This document shows positions 45,674 to 54,861 of a stretch of DNA of 64,000 bases, one piece after another. Source of the stretch: Mycolicibacterium hassiacum DSM 44199 (GTDB taxonomy: Bacteria > Actinomycetota > Actinomycetes > Mycobacteriales > Mycobacteriaceae); the NCBI RefSeq assembly GCF_900603025.1, contig NZ_LR026975.1:4588001-4652000 (forward strand). The letters run 5' to 3'. The notes under the pieces are model-generated. The model was not told the origin of the DNA. It did not search any database and was given only the letters and a program-made list of their open reading frames with translations. The position numbers and the translations under genes were made by a program. Position 1 is the stretch's first letter. The number at the start of each line of letters is the position of its first letter.

Positions 45674-46491
45674 ATGACCACCCAGCCCCCGGCGCCGACC
45701 TGCTTCTGGCATCCCGACCGTCCGACGTATCTGCGCTGCAGCCGCTGCGACCGCTACATCTGCCCGGACTGCATGCGCTCGGCAGCCGTCGGGCAGCACT
45801 GCCCGGCCTGTGTGCGCGAGGCCGCGCAGACCGTTCGTGCGCCGCGGCTGCGGCCCGCCGCGCCGGTGGTCACCTACACGTTCATCGCGATCAGCGTGGT
45901 GATGTTCGTGGTGCAGCTGGCGGCGCAGGACGTCGAGAGATTGCTGGTGCTCAACTCGCTGGCGGTGGCCGACGGCCAGTGGTACCGGCTGCTGACGTCG
46001 ACGTTCCTGCACTTCGGCCCGGTTCACCTGCTGTTCAACATGTGGGCCCTGTACGTGGTGGGGCCGCCGCTGGAGTCGGCGCTGGGCCGGCTGCGGTTCA
46101 CCGCACTGTACCTCGCCGGCGCTCTGGGCGGTTCGGTGCTGGTCTACCTGCTGGCGCCGCTCAATGCGGCGACCGCCGGCGCGTCCGGGGCGGTGTTCGG
46201 GTTGTTCGCCGCGACCTTGGTGATCGGTCGGCGGCTCAACCTCGATGTGCGCTGGGTGCTGGCGCTGATCGTGATCAACCTGGTGATCACCTTCTCGGTG
46301 CCCGGCATCAGCTGGCAGGGTCATATCGGAGACTGGTGAGCGGTGCGCTGGTCGCCGCGCTCTACGTCTACCCGACGGGGCGGTCGCGCACCGCGGTGCA
46401 GGTGCTCGGGACGCTCGCGCTGCTGGCGGTGTTCGCGGTGCTGGTGGTGGTGCGCACCGGGGACCTGCTGAGCACCTTCACGCTGCGCTGA
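45674..46491 (+). pseudogene. Rhomboid-family intramembrane protease, frameshifted
   Basis: Two overlapping frames encode one rhomboid protease of about 272 residues. The N-terminus has a zinc-binding B-box-like finger (CFWHP, CSRCDRYICPDC, CPACV). Membrane helices follow, with catalytic Ser171 (GASGAVFG) and His217 (WQGHIG). After GHIG the frame shifts and ends at 46339; in the next frame the expected continuation LVSGALVAALYVYPTG and the last helix are intact to 46491. One missing G near 46328-46333 explains this. As written, the protein keeps both catalytic residues but loses helix 7. Real mutation or sequencing error cannot be told apart. Confidence 0.8.
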
Positions 46492-46518
46492 GCGCGGCCG
46501 GACACCGGAGGGAGGGGC

Positions 46519-47262
46519 ATGGCCGACACCGATCCGGCGCAGGGCGGCCGGCCCCCGGCACCCGATGAGCAGCCCGAACTGGACCGGCTCTACGCCGCCG
46601 AGCCGCGCGAGTTCACCGCGCTGCGCTCGCGGTTGGCCGCCGCGGCCCGCAACCGGGGGGACGCCGACGCCGCGCGCCGGATCGCGGCCGCGCGCAAACC
46701 CACCACCGCCGCGCACTGCGTCAATGTGTTGGTCCTCGACGACCCGGGGGTCCGGGATCGGCTCGCCGCCCTCGGCGACCAGTTGCGTGCCGCCCACGCC
46801 GCCGGGGACGGGCAGCGGATCCGGGAGCTGACCGGCCGGCAGCGCCGGTTGATCGGCGACCTGACCCGGGCCGCTCTGCAGCGTGCCGGGGTCGGCTCGC
46901 CGAGCGCGGCCCTGCGCGACGACATCACCGCCACCCTGCAGGCCGCCGTCGCCGACCCGGGTGTCGCGGCCCGGCTGGGTCGGCTGACCCGGGCCGAACA
47001 GTGGTCCGGCTTCGGTGAATTCGGTTCCAGCGCAGCGGTATTCACGGCGAGCCGGGGGAAGGCCGGAACCGGCACCGAACCGGACGGCGGCGCCGAGCAC
47101 GCCGGCACCAAGCCCGCCGACGAGGCGCTGGCCGCCGCCGAACACGCCCGCCGCGACGCTGATGAGGCGCTGGCCCGGGCGCAGTCCGACCTGGCCGCCG
47201 CGGCCCGCGACGAGGCCCGAGCCGCCGCCCGCACCGCGGCGCGGCTGCGCGGCAAGCGCTGA
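46519..47262 (+). CDS. Conserved actinobacterial helical protein, unknown function
   Basis: A 247-residue, Ala/Arg-rich helical protein: [49 protein letters not shown] at the N-terminus, then further helices and a C-terminal Ala-rich coiled-coil-like stretch. The N-terminal pattern is widespread in actinobacteria with no assigned role. The ATG has GGAGGGAGGGG directly upstream. Nothing suggests membrane or catalytic function. Confidence 0.65.
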   Translation: MADTDPAQGGRPPAPDEQPELDRLYAAEPREFTALRSRLAAAARNRGDADAARRIAAARKPTTAAHCVNVLVLDDPGVRDRLAALGDQLRAAHAAGDGQRIRELTGRQRRLIGDLTRAALQRAGVGSPSAALRDDITATLQAAVADPGVAARLGRLTRAEQWSGFGEFGSSAAVFTASRGKAGTGTEPDGGAEHAGTKPADEALAAAEHARRDADEALARAQSDLAAAARDEARAAARTAARLRGKR

Positions 47263-47329
47263 CCGGCGCCCGCCGCCCGCACCGCGGCCCCCTTACCTCG
47301 TTGCGGTCGGGCCGCTATCTTTCAGGGAG

Positions 47330-47370
47330 CGTTTCGCCGGGAATCGGCGAAACGTTAAGCGAGACGCTTA
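47330..47370 (+). promoter_or_regulatory. Two consecutive perfect dyads in the leader of the MFS gene
   Basis: First dyad: CGTTTCGCCG (47330-47339) and CGGCGAAACG (47345-47354), 10-bp arms with 5-nt centre. Second: TAAGCG-AGA-CGCTTA (47356-47370), 6-bp arms with 3-nt centre. The ribosome site AGGAG follows at 47376-47380. They may be repressor operators or a structured 5' leader. Confidence 0.55.
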
Positions 47371-47387
47371 CTTTCAGGAGAGTCGTG

Positions 47388-48692
47388 ATGGCGTCGGAGA
47401 TACGCAGGGTGGTCGCCGGGGCGTCGATCGGCAACGCCGTCGAGTGGTACGACTTCGCCATCTACGGCTTCCTGGCCACCCGTATCGCCGACAAGTTCTT
47501 CCCGCCGGGGAACGACACCGCCGCACTGCTGAACACGTTCGCGGTCTTCGCCGCCGCGTTCTTCGTGCGGCCGGTGGGCGGTTTCGTGTTCGGGCCGATG
47601 GGCGACCGGATCGGTCGCCAACGGGTGCTGGCGCTGGTGATCCTGCTGATGTCGGGTGCCACGGTGGCGATCGGTTTCCTGCCGACCTACGCCTCGATCG
47701 GGCTGTTCGCCCCGCTGCTGCTGTTGCTGTTGCGCTGTCTGCAGGGCTTCTCCGCCGGCGGCGAATACGGCGGTGGTGCAGTCTATTTGGCGGAGTTCGC
47801 GCGGACCGAGAGCCGGGGACTGACCGTCACGTTCATCGCGTGGTCGGGAGTGGTCGGGTTCCTGCTCGGTTCGCTGACCGTGACGCTGCTCGGCGGGGTG
47901 CTGGGCGACGCGGCGATGGACGGTTACGGCTGGCGCATCCCGTTCTTGATCGCCGGGCCGCTGGGGCTGGTGGGCCTGTACATCCGGATGCGGCTCGAAG
48001 ACACTCCGCAGTTCAGCGAGCTGTCGCGGGCCGACCGGGTGGCCAGCTCCCCGCTGCGGACCGCGTTCACCACCTCGTGGCGGCCGATTCTGCAGGTCAT
48101 CGGCCTGTTCATGGTCTTCAACGTCGGCTACTACGTGGTGTTCGTCTTCGTGCAGAGCCACCTGATCAAGACCCGCGGGTTCAGTGCGAGCCAGGCGTCC
48201 GTCTCGATGACCCTGGCCACCACCGTGGCGCTGGTGCTGATCCTGCCGCTGGCGGCACTGTCCGACCGGGTCGGGCGCAGACCGCTGCTCATCGCCGGCT
48301 CCGCGGCGTTCATCGTGCTGGCCTATCCGCTGTTCTCGCTGCTGAACTCGGGTTCACTGGCCGGTGCGATCACCGCCCACTGTGTGCTGGCCGCCATCGA
48401 GTCGGTCTATGTCGCCACCGCGGTGTCGGCCGGGGTGGAGCTGTTCGCCACCACCGTCCGCTACTCGGGGTTCTCCATCGGCTACAACATCTGCGTCGCC
48501 GCGTTCGGCGGCACCACGCCCTACATCGTCACCTGGCTGACCGCGGCGACCGCGAACCCCGCCGCACCCGCCTGGTACCTGACCGCCGCGGCGATCCTGT
48601 CGCTGCTGACCGTGCGCACCGTCCGCGAAACCGCCCGCCGGCCGCTGCCGCAGACCGTCGACCAGCCCGCCGGCGTGAAGCCGGTCGGGTGA
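47388..48692 (+). CDS. MHS-type MFS transporter (proline/betaine/organic acid family)
   Basis: A 434-residue, 12-helix transporter of the metabolite:H+ symporter family. Typical elements are [16 protein letters not shown] in helix 1, [24 protein letters not shown] (the loop 2-3 motif), [21 protein letters not shown] in helix 4, [13 protein letters not shown] and RLEDTPQF. Members import organic acids, proline, betaine or shikimate; the substrate here is unknown. ATG 47388 follows AGGAG by 7 nt. The two upstream dyads suggest specific control, and no regulator gene is adjacent. Confidence 0.88.
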   Translation: MASEIRRVVAGASIGNAVEWYDFAIYGFLATRIADKFFPPGNDTAALLNTFAVFAAAFFVRPVGGFVFGPMGDRIGRQRVLALVILLMSGATVAIGFLPTYASIGLFAPLLLLLLRCLQGFSAGGEYGGGAVYLAEFARTESRGLTVTFIAWSGVVGFLLGSLTVTLLGGVLGDAAMDGYGWRIPFLIAGPLGLVGLYIRMRLEDTPQFSELSRADRVASSPLRTAFTTSWRPILQVIGLFMVFNVGYYVVFVFVQSHLIKTRGFSASQASVSMTLATTVALVLILPLAALSDRVGRRPLLIAGSAAFIVLAYPLFSLLNSGSLAGAITAHCVLAAIESVYVATAVSAGVELFATTVRYSGFSIGYNICVAAFGGTTPYIVTWLTAATANPAAPAWYLTAAAILSLLTVRTVRETARRPLPQTVDQPAGVKPVG

Positions 48693-48723
48693 AGCCGGTC
48701 GGTCGGGCGGCTACTGTGAGCGC

Positions 48724-49005
48724 ATGAAGCTCAGGGTGTTGCCCTACGTCACCGTGGAGATCGACGACCGGTTGCGCCGTCGCCTGCGTAGCAAGGGGGA
48801 GAGGCTGCGCCTCAACCTCAGGGCGTACCTGCTGACCGCGGCCGACGAGGTCGACGTGGCCAGCACCAAGGTGCGTGGCTTCTGCGATCGCGCGGTGCGG
48901 CGGGTCGACTCCGTGGTCGCGAGTGTCAACGACAGGATCGCCCCGCACGAACCGGCCGAGACGCCGCCACGGCTACGGCTGGTGTCCGGCCGGGAAGCCG
49001 GTTAA
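48724..49005 (+). CDS. Small basic protein of unknown function
   Basis: A 93-residue protein, Arg rich, starting MKLRVLPYVTVEIDDRLRRRLRSKGERLRLNLRAYLLTAADEVDVAS. Codon use is normal for the window and the ATG is well placed 31 bp after the MFS stop. No recognised domain. It converges with the small membrane gene, overlapping its end by 3 bp. Confidence 0.55.
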   Translation: MKLRVLPYVTVEIDDRLRRRLRSKGERLRLNLRAYLLTAADEVDVASTKVRGFCDRAVRRVDSVVASVNDRIAPHEPAETPPRLRLVSGREAG

Positions 49006-49346
49006 CCGGTCCTGATCCCGCCGGCCCGGCCCCCGACCAGGGCACCGCCGGCGAGCAGCAGGAGCCCGACCACAGCAATGGGGATGGACCAGGTGCGGCG
49101 CTGTGACAGCGCCGAGTCGCACTGCACCACCTAATCGGTGTGCGGCACGATCTCGTCGATGATCGGCAGGTTCACCGGGTTGGCGTTGTCCGCCTGGCGG
49201 GCCTCCGTGTCATTGGCGGCGATGGCGTTGCCACAGCCGATGCGCTGATTGTCCGGACCGGCGATCGACACCGGCACCAACATCGCGATGACCCCGATGA
49301 CGAAGACCACCGCGCCCGCAAACAAGACCAACCGTCGCAGATTCAT
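49002..49346 (-). pseudogene. Small two-helix membrane protein interrupted by an in-frame TAG
   Basis: From ATG at 49346 the frame gives a membrane helix (LVLFAGAVVFVIGVIAMLVPVSIAG) and an extracytoplasmic loop with RIGCGNAIAAND and IIDEIVPHTD, then TAG (49133-49131). The same frame continues for 42 more codons (VVQCDSALSQRRTWSIP, a second helix IAVVGLLLLAGGALVGG, RAGGIRTG, TAA). The continuation holds a second Cys and a second helix, and its ending is natural. The simplest reading is one protein of 114 residues with a nonsense mutation. Readthrough or two separate peptides are less likely. Confidence 0.7.
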
Positions 49347-49561
49347 GCCGGGGTTAATGCCCCGTCCCGGTTCACCCGAAACACGGCCCGAATCGGGGGA
49401 CCCCGCAACACCCCCGACAGGGGAGATCGCCGCCGCACCGGCACCGCCCGGCAACGCCGGGGCACGGGGCCGGGGTGTCGGGGGCGGGCGCCGGGTCACA
49501 CCGGCACGTATGTTGTCCTTAGCTTCGTGTGGATGCCGTGGCTGGAGAGGAGTGCAGCGCG

Positions 49562-50548
49562 GTGCTAGGCCATGGCTTGGTGGTGGCACTGGCGCTGCTT
49601 GCCGCATTGTTCCTGGCGATCGGCATCGTGGTGCGACAGCGCGCGACCATGGACGTTCCGCCCGAATACGGGGTGAGCACCGTCATGGTGACCACGCTGC
49701 TGCGCAGCAGGCTGTGGTGGGCCGGCACGGCCGCCGCCGTCCTCGGCTATGTGTTCCAGGCGCTGGCCCTGGTCTCGGGGTCGTTGTTGGTGGTCCAGCC
49801 GATCCTGGTGTCGGCGCTGCTGTTCGCGCTGCCGATGAGCGCGCGGTTCGCGCACCGGCGGGTCACCTCCGGTGAATGGGCGTGGGCGGTGCTGTTGACG
49901 CTCGCGCTGGCGGTGTTCGTGGTGCTGGCCGAGACCCAGCCCGGCGACTACTCGGCGTCGGTACCGGTGACCGCGATGGTGGCGGTGGTGTGCACCGCCG
50001 CGGTGACGGCGTGCGTGATCGTCGCGGTGCGATGCGCCGGCTGGCGCCGGGCGGTGCTGCTGGCCGTCGCGGTCGGCGTGCTGTTCGGGGTGGTGGCCGT
50101 GCTCACCAAGCTCGTCATGCACATCCTGTCCCACGAGGGGCTGCTCGACGTGCTGATCACCCCGGTGCCGTATCTGCTGGTGGTGCTCGGGGTGGTCGCC
50201 GTGGTGCTGCAGCAGTCGGCCTTCCACGCCGGGTCGCTGCAGACCTCGGTGCCGACCATGCTCGTGCTCGAACCGGTGATCGCGGTGGTGCTGGGCGCGC
50301 TGGTGCTCGGCGAGCATCTGGCGGTCAACGGGGTCAAGGCGGTGGCGCTCGGCGTCGCGATCGCCGCGATGACCGCCGCCACCATCGCGCTCGGCCGCGA
50401 AGAGGGCGCCCTCGAGGAGGAACTGGAGGCCGAGGTGGCGCGCCGGGCCCACGCCCACGACCCCGGCCCGGAGCACTCGACGGCCCACGACGCGGAGTCC
50501 CCGCAGCCCCGGTACCTCGGATCCGGCCCCACGCATCGGCAGCGCTGA
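49562..50548 (+). CDS. DMT-superfamily transporter (EamA/NIPA-like)
   Basis: A 328-residue protein with about nine to ten hydrophobic helices and a hydrophilic C-terminal tail rich in Glu, Ala and His. It has the two-repeat drug/metabolite transporter layout (ALALVSGSLLVVQPILVSALLFALPM; TSVPTMLVLEPVIAVVLGALVLGEHL, the latter typical of EamA proteins). Substrate unknown; magnesium or small metabolites are possible by family. The GTG at 49562 has AGAGGAG 9 nt upstream. It starts a plus-strand run with galT-galK. Confidence 0.8.
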   Translation: MLGHGLVVALALLAALFLAIGIVVRQRATMDVPPEYGVSTVMVTTLLRSRLWWAGTAAAVLGYVFQALALVSGSLLVVQPILVSALLFALPMSARFAHRRVTSGEWAWAVLLTLALAVFVVLAETQPGDYSASVPVTAMVAVVCTAAVTACVIVAVRCAGWRRAVLLAVAVGVLFGVVAVLTKLVMHILSHEGLLDVLITPVPYLLVVLGVVAVVLQQSAFHAGSLQTSVPTMLVLEPVIAVVLGALVLGEHLAVNGVKAVALGVAIAAMTAATIALGREEGALEEELEAEVARRAHAHDPGPEHSTAHDAESPQPRYLGSGPTHRQR

Positions 50549-50623
50549 TCCACACCGGCCGGGACCCCGGCGCGTCGATCCGCCGCCCCGCGACCTGCCA
50601 CCATGAGTGCGGAAGGAGCGACG

Positions 50624-51727
50624 ATGCCGCGCCCAGCCTCCGACGCCGAGCCCACCCGGTGGCCGTTGGCCGACGGGCGCGAACTGCTGTTCTTCTCGCT
50701 GCCCGGCCGCGCCCCGGCCCCGGTCCCCGATCGCCGGCCCCTCCCGCCGCGTGACGCACAGCGCTCGGAGCTGCGGTTCGATCGCCAGACCGGGCAGTGG
50801 GTGATCATCGCCGCCCACCGTCAGGACCGCACCTACCATCCGCCGCCGGCTGCGTGCCCGCTGTGTCCGGGACCGACCGGGGACACCAGCGAGATCCCCG
50901 CCCCCGACTACGACGTGGTGGTGTTCGAGAACCGGTTTCCCAGCCTGTCCGGCGCCGCCACCCAACCCTTCGACCTGCCGCCCGCCGATGCCACCGCCGG
51001 GTTTCTCGCCGCCCCGGGTCACGGTCGCTGCGAGGTCGTCTGCTTCACCAGCGACCACCAAGCGTCGTTCGCCACGCTCGATCACCCGCACGCCCGCCTG
51101 GTGGTGACCGCGTGGCGGCACCGCACCGCCGACCTGCTGGCCCGGCCGGGCATCGCCCAGGTGTTCTGCTTCGAGAACCGCGGCGCGGAGATCGGCGTGA
51201 CGCTGACCCACCCGCACGGGCAGATCTACGGTTATCCCGCCCTCACCCCGCGCACCAGCCGGATGCTGCACAACGCCCGCGTCCACCGCGAACGCACCGG
51301 CACCAACCTGTTCGCCGACATCCTCGCCCGCGAACTGGCCGACGGGCGCCGCATCGTCGCCCGCACCGACGGGTTCACCGCGTTCGTGCCGTTCGCCGCG
51401 CGCTGGCCCGTCGAGGTGCACATCTACCCGAACCGGTTCGTGCACAACCTGATTGAGCTCACCGATGCCGAACTCGACGGGTTCACCGCCATCTACCGCG
51501 ACGTGCTGGCCCGGTTCGACCGCATGTATCCGACTCCGCTGCCGTATATTTCGGCCCTGCACCAGTACCGCTCCGACGAGCTCGACGGCTACTTCCACGT
51601 CGAGCTGATGTCCACCCGCCGCAGCGCCGGCAAGCTCAAGTACCTGGCGGCCTCGGAGTCGGCGATGGAGGCGTTCATCAGCGATGTGCACCCGGAGGCC
51701 GTCGCCGAACGACTGCGGGAGCTGTGA
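50624..51727 (+). CDS. galT: Galactose-1-phosphate uridylyltransferase
   Basis: A 367-residue enzyme of the Leloir pathway, exchanging UMP between UDP-glucose and galactose-1-phosphate. It has the zinc-site CPLCPG, SGAATQPF, and the catalytic HPHGQIYGYP motif. Other segments are EVVCFTSDHQASFATLDHPHARLVV and YISALHQYRSDELDGYFHVEL. ATG 50624 has AAGGAG 5 nt upstream; ATG 50603 lacks a site. It is followed immediately by galK (no spacer between TGA and ATG). No galE is present in the window. Confidence 0.93.
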   Translation: MPRPASDAEPTRWPLADGRELLFFSLPGRAPAPVPDRRPLPPRDAQRSELRFDRQTGQWVIIAAHRQDRTYHPPPAACPLCPGPTGDTSEIPAPDYDVVVFENRFPSLSGAATQPFDLPPADATAGFLAAPGHGRCEVVCFTSDHQASFATLDHPHARLVVTAWRHRTADLLARPGIAQVFCFENRGAEIGVTLTHPHGQIYGYPALTPRTSRMLHNARVHRERTGTNLFADILARELADGRRIVARTDGFTAFVPFAARWPVEVHIYPNRFVHNLIELTDAELDGFTAIYRDVLARFDRMYPTPLPYISALHQYRSDELDGYFHVELMSTRRSAGKLKYLAASESAMEAFISDVHPEAVAERLREL

Positions 51728-52819
51728 ATGACGATCGGCTACGCCGCGCCGGGACGGATCAACCTGATCGGTGAACACACCGACTACAACCGGGGTTTGG
51801 CGCTGCCGATCGCGCTGCCCAACCGCACCGTGGCCAGCTTCGAGCCTGACACCACCGAACAGCTGGTGGTGCGCAGCGACCACGCACCCGAGCCGGTGAC
51901 GATCCCCCCGCGCACCCGGCCCGGCGAGGTCACCGGCTGGGCCGCCTACGTCGCCGGGGTGGTCTGGGCGCTGTGGGAGGCCGGCGTCGCCGCCCCGGGT
52001 GGCCGGCTGACCATCACCAGCGACCTGCCGGTCGGAGCGGGGCTGGCGTCCTCGGCGGCGCTGGAATGCGCCGTGCTGGGCGCGCTGCTGACCGCCGCCG
52101 GGCGTGACCTCGACCCGCTGCGGCGGGCGCGGCTGGCGCAACGGGCCGAGAACGGCTACGTCGGCGCCCCGACCGGGCTGATGGACCAACTGGCGGCGCT
52201 GACCGGGCGGGCCGGGCATGCGCTGCTGATCGACTTCGACGCGCTGACGGTGCACCCGGTGCGGTTCGACCCGGAGGCGCACGGGGTGGCGCTGCTGGTG
52301 ATCGACTCGCACACCCGCCACCGGCACGCCGACGGCGGCTACGCGGACCGGCGGGCCGCCTGCGAACGGGCCGCCGCCGACCTCGGGGTGGCGTCGCTGC
52401 GTGCGGTGCCCGACCTCGCGGCGCTGGCCCGGGTGGCCGATCCGGACGATGCGCGCCGAGCCCGCCACGTGGTCACCGAGAACCAGCGGGTGCGTGACGT
52501 GGTGGCCGCGCTCGAGGACGCGGATTTCGTTGCGGCCGGCCGCATTCTCACCGAGGCACACGTGTCGATGCGCGACGATTTCGCAACCAGCACCGACCAC
52601 ATCGACCGGATCGTCGACGCCGCGGTCGACGCCGGCGCGCTGGGCGCGCGGATGACCGGCGGCGGGTTCGGCGGGTGTGTCGTCGCACTCGTTCCCGTCG
52701 GCCGGATCGCCGCCGTCGACGCGGCGGTGCGCGCCGCGGTGGCGCACGCCGGCGGCCCGGCACCGACCGTCACCCGCACGCACGCCGCGGCCGGGGCCGG
52801 CCCGCACCCGCCCGCCTGA
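51728..52819 (+). CDS. galK: Galactokinase
   Basis: A 363-residue GHMP kinase phosphorylating galactose. The galactokinase signature [15 protein letters not shown] (residues 9-23), the ATP-binding [22 protein letters not shown], and the C-terminal [13 protein letters not shown] are all visible. Asp in [20 protein letters not shown] is near the catalytic base position. The ATG abuts the galT stop, so the two form an operon. Confidence 0.94.
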   Translation: MTIGYAAPGRINLIGEHTDYNRGLALPIALPNRTVASFEPDTTEQLVVRSDHAPEPVTIPPRTRPGEVTGWAAYVAGVVWALWEAGVAAPGGRLTITSDLPVGAGLASSAALECAVLGALLTAAGRDLDPLRRARLAQRAENGYVGAPTGLMDQLAALTGRAGHALLIDFDALTVHPVRFDPEAHGVALLVIDSHTRHRHADGGYADRRAACERAAADLGVASLRAVPDLAALARVADPDDARRARHVVTENQRVRDVVAALEDADFVAAGRILTEAHVSMRDDFATSTDHIDRIVDAAVDAGALGARMTGGGFGGCVVALVPVGRIAAVDAAVRAAVAHAGGPAPTVTRTHAAAGAGPHPPA

Positions 52820-52951
52820 TCCGCACCCGAGGGGCATCGGGGCTGGTCGGAGCGATTTTCTCGTCAGCCAGCGCGGGCCGGGGCGGTGAACTAGAGTCCC
52901 GGGTATGTCGGCTCGTGATCTTGTCAGCCGGCGGTACAGATGGGATAGATC

Positions 52952-53251
52952 ATGCAGTCAACTACCTGGGCTCGCCGGTTCGCGGCGCTCGCCGGTGGTG
53001 GCGCGCTCACGGCGATGGTCGCGTTCACCGCCGCCTGCACCAGCGATGAGCAGGAACCGAGCGAGACCACCGAAACCACCACCACAACCACGACCACCAC
53101 GACGGCGGAGACCACTGCGGAGACCCCGCCGCCCGGCGCTCCTGAAGTGGAACCGACCGAGAAGGCTCCGCGCATCGATCCGGGACCGAACCCGTTCTCG
53201 CCGACGGTGCACGCCCCGCCGGCGCCCACCGCGACCCCGGGTCACCACTGA
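52952..53251 (+). CDS. Small Thr-rich lipoprotein
   Basis: A 99-residue precursor with lipobox TAAC (about residue 29). Right after it lies an uninterrupted low-complexity stretch of Thr and Glu, including ten Thr in a row, then a Pro-rich tail. Such proteins are often cell-wall spacers or O-mannosylated in mycobacteria (inference). The next gene, a sedolisin, starts 26 bp later and may be co-transcribed. Confidence 0.65.
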   Translation: MQSTTWARRFAALAGGGALTAMVAFTAACTSDEQEPSETTETTTTTTTTTTAETTAETPPPGAPEVEPTEKAPRIDPGPNPFSPTVHAPPAPTATPGHH

Positions 53252-53277
53252 GCGGCTGCTACTGACCGCTGACGCTC

Positions 53278-54861
53278 GTGGCCGCGCGGCACCTCGGCGC
53301 CCTGGCGGTGGTCGCCGTCAGCGCCGCGCTGCTCGTCTGCGACTGGCACCCGGTGCCGCCGGCGGCCGGCAGCGCGATCAACGGCCCCTATGCGCAATTA
53401 TTGGCGGCCGCAACCGATCTCGGTCCGTCACGGCATCCGCACGCCCAGCTGACCGTAACGCTGCACCGGCCTGCCGCACCCCGTGAACTGACGAACTGGG
53501 CGCAGCGCCAAGGTCTTTGGGTGCGCTGGCGGGAGGGTCAGGCGTGGGCGGTGGTGGAGGGTGCGGCCGCCGATCTCGCCGCCGCGTTCGGGGTGGCGGT
53601 GCACGACTACCGCGGCCGCCGCGGGCAGGTGTTCTACGCCGCGGCGCGCCAGCCCACGACCCCCGCCGGCCTGCACGACGAGATCGGCGAGGTGGGAAGG
53701 ATTCTCGGCTATGTGCCGCACCACACCTCGCGGCGCTGGCTGCTCCCACAGGACGTCCCGGAGCGGGGACTCGGCCCGCAGGCGCTGCTGACCACCTACA
53801 ACGCCGACACGCTGGCCGCCCAGGGCTACCGGGGCGAGGGCAGCGCCATCGTGTTCTTCGCCTTCGACGGCTTCGATCAGGCCGACCTCGACGCGTTCAC
53901 CGCCGCACACGGGCTGCCGCCGCTGGTGCCCGAGGTGATCGGTGAGCTCGACGAGCCGCGCGGCGAGACGACGATGGACCTACAGGTGGCGCACGCGGTG
54001 GCCCCGGACGCGCGCAAAGTCGTGATGAGCGCGCGGCGGACCATCGTCGGCGACGGCGCGTTCGAGAAGATCGGCGAACTTCTCGCCGAGGCCGATCAGC
54101 GCTATCCCGGTGCGGTGTGGAGCTTTTCGATCGGCTGGGGCTGCGACCGGCTGATCACCGCCGCCGACCTCGCCCCGGTGCGCGCGGCGCTGGCGGCCGC
54201 GCAGGCGCGCGGAACCACGGCGTTCAACGCCAGCGGGGACCTGGCCGGGCTGGAGTGCCGGGGCGGCGGCGACTGGTCCTCCCCGCCGGGCGAGGACGAC
54301 GTCGGCCTGGACTCGGTGGCCTCGCTGCCGGAGATGACCGGCGTCGGCGGCACCACGCTGTCCACCGACGAATCCGGACGCTGGCTGTCCGAACAGTCCT
54401 GGTACGACGTGCCGTTGTCGATCGGCACCGGCGGCGGGGTGTCGGCGCTGTTCGACCGCCCCGACTGGCAGCGGGCGGTGCTCACCGATCGCGACACCGA
54501 CCGCCGGGTCACCCCCGACGTGGCGGCGGTCGCCGACCCGTTCACCGGGGTGAAGATCGTGTTCGCCGGCCGGCAGTTGGTCGGCGGCGGAACCTCCCAG
54601 TCGGCGCCGATCTGGGCCGGGCTGACCGCGGTGATGAACCAGTACCTGCAGGCCCACGGCGGCCGGCCGATCGGGGCGCTCAACCCGCGGCTGTACCGGA
54701 TGGCGCGCGGCGCGCCCCGCCCGGCCTTTAACGACATCACCCTGGGCGGCAACGCGGTCGCCCAGGCCGGGCCGGGCTACGACCTGGTGACCGGGCTGGG
54801 GTCGCCGAACGTCGCCAACCTGGTGGAGAACCTGTTGGCCCAGCAGCGAGCCGAACGATGA
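53278..54861 (+). CDS. Sedolisin (S53) serine-carboxyl protease with propeptide
   Basis: A 527-residue precursor. An N-terminal hydrophobic segment (LGALAVVAVSAALLVCDW) acts as signal or anchor. A pro-kumamolisin propeptide (about 55-150) precedes the catalytic domain, which shows Glu230 and Asp234 (GETTMDLQ), the oxyanion Asp321 (NASGDLAG) and the nucleophile Ser440 (GGGTSQSAP). The C-terminal NDITLGGN matches the calcium site. Sedolisins work at acid pH outside the cell. The GTG start has no clear ribosome site. The stop overlaps the next gene by ATGA, so it is the head of a three-gene operon with two membrane proteins. Confidence 0.88.
   Translation: MAARHLGALAVVAVSAALLVCDWHPVPPAAGSAINGPYAQLLAAATDLGPSRHPHAQLTVTLHRPAAPRELTNWAQRQGLWVRWREGQAWAVVEGAAADLAAAFGVAVHDYRGRRGQVFYAAARQPTTPAGLHDEIGEVGRILGYVPHHTSRRWLLPQDVPERGLGPQALLTTYNADTLAAQGYRGEGSAIVFFAFDGFDQADLDAFTAAHGLPPLVPEVIGELDEPRGETTMDLQVAHAVAPDARKVVMSARRTIVGDGAFEKIGELLAEADQRYPGAVWSFSIGWGCDRLITAADLAPVRAALAAAQARGTTAFNASGDLAGLECRGGGDWSSPPGEDDVGLDSVASLPEMTGVGGTTLSTDESGRWLSEQSWYDVPLSIGTGGGVSALFDRPDWQRAVLTDRDTDRRVTPDVAAVADPFTGVKIVFAGRQLVGGGTSQSAPIWAGLTAVMNQYLQAHGGRPIGALNPRLYRMARGAPRPAFNDITLGGNAVAQAGPGYDLVTGLGSPNVANLVENLLAQQRAER

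Noticed and set aside
51728..52819. galE expected next to galT-galK
   Set aside because: No epimerase motif occurs in the window. Separate location of galE is common in mycobacteria, so this is not reported as unusual.
49565..52837. A 1,090-codon open frame on the minus strand
   Set aside because: It is antisense to the DMT transporter, galT and galK, which have clear motifs. Its translation is low-complexity Arg/Gly/His.
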